A stretch of DNA of 64,000 nucleotides, from positions 91,639 through 155,638 of the forward strand of contig NZ_JBBELO010000018.1 in the NCBI RefSeq assembly GCF_037404875.1, given 5' to 3'. Of this stretch, positions 60,491 to 64,000 are shown one piece after another. Position 1 is the first letter of the stretch. Each line of letters starts with the position of its first letter. The DNA comes from Orlajensenia sp037404875 (lineage in GTDB: Bacteria > Actinomycetota > Actinomycetes > Actinomycetales > Microbacteriaceae). The notes under the pieces are model-generated. The model ran no database searches. It was not told where the DNA came from and saw nothing but the letters and a program-made list of their open reading frames with translations. The translations under genes were made by a program, and so were the position numbers.

Positions 60491-62875
60491 ATGAAGGTGA
60501 GTGCCGTCGAGATCGAGCCGTCCGTGTCGCGCGTCGCCGACAGCCACGACGTCATCCGCGTGCAGGGCGCGCGCGAGAACAACCTGCGCGACATCGACGT
60601 GCAGATCCCGAAACGCCGGCTGACCGTGTTCACCGGCGTCTCGGGATCGGGCAAGAGCTCGCTCGTCTTCGCCACGATCGCCGCCGAGTCCCAGCGCATG
60701 ATCAACGAGACCTACAGTGCGTTCGTGCAGGGCTTCATGCCGACGCTCGCGCGGCCCGACGTGGACGTGCTCGAAGGCCTCACCACGGCGATCATCGTCG
60801 ACCAGGAGCGCATGGGAGCCAACCCGCGATCCACCGTCGGCACCGTGACCGACGCGAACGCGATGCTGCGCATCCTCTTCAGCCGACTCGGCGAGCCGCA
60901 CATCGGCCCGCCGCAGGCCTTCTCGTTCAACGTCGCGTCGGCATCCGGGTCGCGATCGGTGACCATCGAGCGCGGCTCGAGCGCGGTGCTCAGCGACTCG
61001 TTCTCAGTCACGGGCGGAATGTGCCCGCGCTGCGAGGGCATGGGGTCGGTGACCGACATCGACCTCGCCCAGCTCTTCGACGACACCAAGTCGCTCACGC
61101 AGGGCGCGATCACCATTCCGGGCTACACGGCCGACGGGTGGATGGTGCGCATCTTCAGCGAGTCGGGCTTTCTCGATCCCGCCAAGCCCATTCGCGACTA
61201 CACCGAGACCGAGCTTCACGACTTCCTCTACAAGGAGCCGACGAAGGTCAAGCTGCAGTCGATCAACATGACCTATGAGGGCCTGGTTCCCAAGATCCAG
61301 AAGTCGATGCTCTCGAAGGATCGCGAGGCGATGCAGCCACACATCCGGGCCTTCGTGGATCGAGCGGTGACCTTCAGCCCCTGCCCCGATTGCGGTGGCA
61401 CCCGGCTGAGCGAGGCCGCGCGGTCTTCGCGCATCGGCGGCGTCAGCATCGCGGATGCCTGCGCCATGCAGATCAGCGACCTCGCCGAGTGGATCGCCGG
61501 ACTGCAGGAACCATCGGTCGCGCCGCTGCTGGCCTCACTGCGGCACACGCTGGAGTCCTTCGTCGAGATCGGGCTCGGCTACCTCTCGCTCGATCGCCCG
61601 TCGGGAACCCTCTCCGGCGGCGAGGCCCAGCGCACCAAGCTCATCCGGCACCTCGGCTCGGCGCTGACCGACGTCACCTACGTCTTCGACGAGCCGAGCA
61701 TCGGACTGCACCCCCACGACATCCAGCGCATGAACGAGTTGCTGCTGCGGTTGCGCGACAAGGGCAACACCGTGCTCGTGGTGGAGCACAAGCCCGAGAT
61801 GATCGCGATCGCCGATCACGTCGTCGACCTCGGTCCCGGCGCCGGAAGCGACGGCGGAACCATCTGCTTCGAGGGAACCGTGGCCGAACTGCGGGGGAGT
61901 GGAACGCTCACCGGGCGCCACCTCGATGACCGGGTGTCGGTGAAGCCGAACGTGCGACCTGCTCGTGGCGCCCTCCAGATCCGCGGAGCCACGGCGCACA
62001 ACCTCAAGGACGTCGACGTCGACGTTCCCCTCGGGGTGCTGTGCGTCGTGACGGGGGTGGCCGGTTCGGGCAAGAGTTCGCTCATCCACGCGTCGATCCC
62101 CGCGGGCGCCGGGGTCGTTTCGATCGACCAGGGCGCCATCCGCGGGTCGCGGCGCAGCAATCCCGCTACCTACACCGGGCTGCTCGATCCCATCCGCAAG
62201 GCCTTCGCCAAGGCGAACGGCGTCAAGCCCGCGCTCTTCAGCGCGAATTCAGAGGGCGCGTGCCCCAACTGCAACGGTGCCGGCGTGATCTACACCGATC
62301 TCGGCATGATGGCGGGAGTGGCAACGACGTGCGAGGTCTGCGAGGGCAAGCGTTTCGACGCCTCCGTGCTGGAGTACCGGCTCGGCGGCCGTGACATCAG
62401 CGAAGTGCTCGCCATGTCGGTCACGGATGCGGAGGGCTTCTTCGCGACGGGGGAGTCGCGCACGCCGGCCGCGCACGCCATCCTGCAGCGCCTCGCCGAC
62501 GTGGGCCTGGGCTACCTGAGTCTTGGGCAGCCTCTGCCGACACTGTCGGGAGGCGAGCGTCAGCGCCTGAAGCTCGCCACCCACATGGGCGAGAGCGGCG
62601 ACGTGTACGTGCTCGACGAGCCCACGAGCGGCCTGCACCTCGCCGACGTCGAGAACCTGCTGCGGCTGCTGGACCGTCTCGTCGACGCCGGCAAGTCGGT
62701 GATCGTCATCGAGCACCATCAGGCCGTGATGGCCCATGCGGACTGGATCATCGACCTCGGTCCCGGAGCCGGTCACGACGGCGGCCGGATCGTCTTCGAG
62801 GGCACACCGGCAGAGATCATCGCCGACCGGGCGACGCTCACGGGGGAGCACCTCGCCGCCTACGTCGGCGGTTGA
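60491..62875 (+). CDS. UvrA2-like (class II, DrrC-type) excinuclease ATPase
   Basis: 794-aa ABC ATPase of the UvrA family. Two Walker A motifs (GVSGSGKSS near 50, GVAGSGKSS near 523), two signature LSGGE motifs, and zinc-module cysteine pairs CPRC, CPDC, CPNC and CEVC. It is about 150 aa shorter than true UvrA, as in UvrA2/DrrC, which give resistance to DNA-intercalating drugs or aid repair. No uvrB or uvrC is in the window. ATG 60491 has a distant GGAGAG element. Confidence 0.88.
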   Translation: MKVSAVEIEPSVSRVADSHDVIRVQGARENNLRDIDVQIPKRRLTVFTGVSGSGKSSLVFATIAAESQRMINETYSAFVQGFMPTLARPDVDVLEGLTTAIIVDQERMGANPRSTVGTVTDANAMLRILFSRLGEPHIGPPQAFSFNVASASGSRSVTIERGSSAVLSDSFSVTGGMCPRCEGMGSVTDIDLAQLFDDTKSLTQGAITIPGYTADGWMVRIFSESGFLDPAKPIRDYTETELHDFLYKEPTKVKLQSINMTYEGLVPKIQKSMLSKDREAMQPHIRAFVDRAVTFSPCPDCGGTRLSEAARSSRIGGVSIADACAMQISDLAEWIAGLQEPSVAPLLASLRHTLESFVEIGLGYLSLDRPSGTLSGGEAQRTKLIRHLGSALTDVTYVFDEPSIGLHPHDIQRMNELLLRLRDKGNTVLVVEHKPEMIAIADHVVDLGPGAGSDGGTICFEGTVAELRGSGTLTGRHLDDRVSVKPNVRPARGALQIRGATAHNLKDVDVDVPLGVLCVVTGVAGSGKSSLIHASIPAGAGVVSIDQGAIRGSRRSNPATYTGLLDPIRKAFAKANGVKPALFSANSEGACPNCNGAGVIYTDLGMMAGVATTCEVCEGKRFDASVLEYRLGGRDISEVLAMSVTDAEGFFATGESRTPAAHAILQRLADVGLGYLSLGQPLPTLSGGERQRLKLATHMGESGDVYVLDEPTSGLHLADVENLLRLLDRLVDAGKSVIVIEHHQAVMAHADWIIDLGPGAGHDGGRIVFEGTPAEIIADRATLTGEHLAAYVGG

Positions 62876-62909
62876 GCGCTCACAGGAAACACTCAGGAAA
62901 GGAAGGTCC

Positions 62910-63362
62910 ATGGCAGACGCGACGGCGGCATCCGCGACGGCGACGTCCGGCACGAAGTCGGGCTTCACAGCCGAGGAGCGGGCCGCGATGAGGGAACGGG
63001 CGAAGGAACTGAAGGCGTCGGAGACGCGTGCCGAGGCCGAGAAGGCCGTGCTGGAGAAGATCGCCGGCATGAGTGACGGGGATCGGGTCATGGCGGAGCG
63101 CGTGCACGCGATCGTGACCGCGGCGGCGCCCGAACTCGCGTCCCGACTCTGGTACGGCAGTCCCGCTTACGCGAAGGACGGCACGATCATCTGCTTCTTC
63201 CAGGAGTCGACCAAGTTCAAGATCCGGTACGCGACCCTGGGCTTCAGCGATGCGGCGAAGCTCGACGACGGCACGATGTGGCCCACATCCTTCGCGTTGA
63301 CGGAACTGACGGCCGCCGATGAGGAGCGCATCAGCGAGCTCGTGAAGCGCGCTGTGCGCTGA
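62910..63362 (+). CDS. DUF1801 / YdhG-like protein
   Basis: 150-aa protein. The N-terminal half is a charged, alanine-rich helical stretch (RAKELKASETRAEAEK); the C-terminal half matches DUF1801 (RLWYGSPAYAKDGTIICFFQ, KFKIRYATLGF). ATG 62910 is preceded by GGAAAGGAAGG 4 nt upstream. It follows the UvrA2 gene by 34 bp and could be co-expressed. No function known. Confidence 0.82.
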   Translation: MADATAASATATSGTKSGFTAEERAAMRERAKELKASETRAEAEKAVLEKIAGMSDGDRVMAERVHAIVTAAAPELASRLWYGSPAYAKDGTIICFFQESTKFKIRYATLGFSDAAKLDDGTMWPTSFALTELTAADEERISELVKRAVR

Positions 63363-63391
63363 GCGTTCCGGTGGGATCGCCGGGCTGGGTC

Positions 63392-63397
63392 TAGAGT
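63392..63397 (+). promoter_or_regulatory. leaderless -10 (TAGAGT) of the cupin gene
   Basis: TAGAGT, TCGGCC spacer, ATG 63404. Confidence 0.5.
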
Positions 63398-63403
63398 TCG
63401 GCC

Positions 63404-63748
63404 ATGATCCATGAAGATCCCGTGGTGATCAACCCGGAGCATTACTCCGTGCTCTGGGAGAACGAGCTCGTACGGGTGCTGCGATATTCGGACCTGCCGG
63501 GCGAGGCGACCACGTTCCACGTGCATCCCGACAGCGTCATGGTGACTCTGAGTGATTTTCAGCGCCGATTGTTCGTCGGAGATCGCGAGGCGAACGTCGC
63601 GCTGGACGCGGGCCAGGCGGTCTGGCTGCCGGCGCAACGTCACGCCGGCGAGAACACCGGTGAGACGCCGACGCACACGATCCTCATCGAATTGAAGCAC
63701 TCGGATTCCGTTCCGGACGAGGCGGCCCTGGGTCCATCGGCGCCGTGA
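63404..63748 (+). CDS. small cupin-domain protein
   Basis: 114-aa single-domain cupin: VLWENELVRVLRY, TTFHVHPDSVMVTLSD (metal-binding HxH type) and AVWLPAQRHAGENTG. The two cupin motifs keep two histidines in the first and one in the second, so metal binding is possible. Substrate unknown. Leaderless start ATG 63404. Followed by a non-coding tract. Confidence 0.8.
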   Translation: MIHEDPVVINPEHYSVLWENELVRVLRYSDLPGEATTFHVHPDSVMVTLSDFQRRLFVGDREANVALDAGQAVWLPAQRHAGENTGETPTHTILIELKHSDSVPDEAALGPSAP

Positions 63749-63772
63749 TCACGCCCCGCTCCAGCCACCCGA

Positions 63773-63801
63773 ATAACAACCGATAATGCGCATTATGTCA
63801 A
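63773..63801 (-). promoter_or_regulatory. minus-strand promoter-like TTGACA-N17-TGTTAT with palindromic operator-like site
   Basis: On the minus strand TTGACA (63801-63796), 17 nt, TGTTAT (63778-63773). The 14-bp perfect palindrome ATAATGCGCATTAT (63783-63796) fills most of the spacer and touches the -35, as repressor sites do. The predicted transcript would run leftward, antisense to the cupin gene. Confidence 0.4.
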
Positions 63802-63854
63802 CTAAGGTGTCGGAGGTCTAGGCAGGTACTCTCCCGGCTCTGTGAGATGAGATC

Positions 63855-63899
63855 CTGTTCCCTGAGCCTGTCGAAGGGAACGCCACCCATCTTGGAAGG
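63855..63899 (+). repeat. REP-like 45-bp repeat, copy 1
   Basis: Contains GTTCCCTGAGCCTGTCGA then AGGGAAC, an imperfect inverted repeat, followed by CGCCACCCATCTTGGAAGG. Identical to the copy at 63956-64000. Confidence 0.85.
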
Positions 63900-63910
63900 C
63901 ACGTTGCGAC

Positions 63911-63931
63911 GCTTCGACAGGCTCAGCGAAC
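63911..63931 (-). repeat. partial inverted REP-like copy
   Basis: GCTTCGACAGGCTCAGCGAA corresponds to the reverse complement of the core TGAGCCTGTCGAAG with changes at its ends. It lies between the two direct copies. Confidence 0.7.
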
Positions 63932-63955
63932 GGCATGTGGCGGGTTTCGCAGGAA

Positions 63956-64000
63956 CTGTTCCCTGAGCCTGTCGAAGGGAACGCCACCCATCTTGGAAGG
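63956..64000 (+). repeat. REP-like 45-bp repeat, copy 2 (cut by window end)
   Basis: Identical over 45 bp to copy 1, spaced 101 bp from it. Confidence 0.85.

Larger units (their letters stand above)
63749..64000. other. non-coding right-edge tract
   Basis: About 250 bp without a credible gene. It holds an AT-rich palindrome with promoter-like hexamers (63773-63801) and REP-like repeats (63855-64000). A minus-strand frame through the repeats exists but is repeat-derived. The window ends in the second repeat. Confidence 0.7.

Noticed and set aside
60480..60494. Four-codon mini-ORF (MDAP) overlapping the UvrA2 start as ATGA
   Set aside because: Unlike the GH15 leader, no TANNNT lies 6-8 nt before its ATG, so there is no reason to think it is used.
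63802..63987. 61-codon minus-strand frame at the right edge
   Set aside because: Translates the REP-like repeats (SLSKPVEA-type residues are typical of this repeat); no start region or homologue.

Overview
The window is a 64 kb piece of chromosome from a high-GC actinobacterium, most likely Microbacteriaceae. Support comes from RbpA, the PafB-PafC / TatA-TatC / HelY block, DUF3097 and DUF3099, an actinobacterial TrmI, cysteine-free type B ribosomal protein L31, frequent GTG starts and many 4-nt GTGA/ATGA gene overlaps. Coding density is very high, with about 62 protein genes and one tRNA. I see no prophage, insertion sequence, plasmid function or CRISPR array; the only repeats are two copies of a REP-like element at the right edge. 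The family assignment is inference; the phylum is well supported.

Layout. 1-4.5 kb: FUSC-type membrane protein (cut by the window), AlkZ-like glycosylase, ABC-F protein, SURF1 cluster. 4.7-8.6 kb: FabG, SerB and the divergent glycogen pair glgC/glgA. 8.6-13.1 kb: ABC ATPase, rpmE2 with a structured leader, and a leftward treS plus a long ORF that joins an SDR to a DnaQ-like exonuclease. 13.2-15.9 kb: hydrolase-glycosyltransferase pair and two small lineage proteins. 15.9-20.1 kb: a signalling block with an EAL protein, an RsbQ-like hydrolase translationally coupled to a PAS-GAF-GGDEF protein, and a convergent Ser/Thr kinase. 20.1-31.6 kb: sirtuin, SpoU methyltransferase, penicillin-binding protein, SGNH hydrolase with SulP, MscS, DEAD/DEAH helicase, MFS, and an Lrp regulator coupled to a ferritin-like/VIT1 iron protein. 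31.6-38.2 kb: SOS mutasome operon imuA'-imuB-dnaE2-DUF3097 behind a LexA-type box. 38.2-42.5 kb: GH15 enzyme with a leaderless 14-residue upstream ORF, tRNA-Leu, M20 peptidase, UppP. 42.5-54.6 kb: PAC2, HAD, TrmI, FKBP lipoprotein, PafBC, TatAC, HelY, Lnt, Ppm1, RbpA. 54.7-64 kb: GDPD/SPFH/NfeD operon, SDR, DUF308, RecQ, a 58-aa membrane protein, UvrA2-like ATPase, DUF1801, cupin, then about 250 bp of non-coding sequence with a palindromic operator-like site and repeats.

Themes. (1) DNA damage: AlkZ-like, ImuA'/ImuB/DnaE2, PafBC, helicases, RecQ, UvrA2. The tracts upstream of the helicase at 26.7 kb and of the exonuclease at 10.6 kb both fit the RecA-independent damage promoter, TGTCR-N11-TANNNT, that PafBC uses in mycobacteria. 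(2) Glucan/trehalose metabolism: GlgC, GlgA, TreS, GH15. (3) Envelope: UppP, Lnt, Ppm1, TatAC, carboxypeptidase, SPFH/NfeD. (4) c-di-GMP signalling linked to an RsbQ-type sensor.

A recurring regulatory feature is TANNNT placed 6-8 nt before an ATG/GTG that has no ribosome binding site. At least 18 starts show it, implying widespread leaderless transcription. The Pup-ligase/proteasome genes that often lie between trmI and pafBC in this phylum are absent: only 70 bp separate trmI from the FKBP gene.
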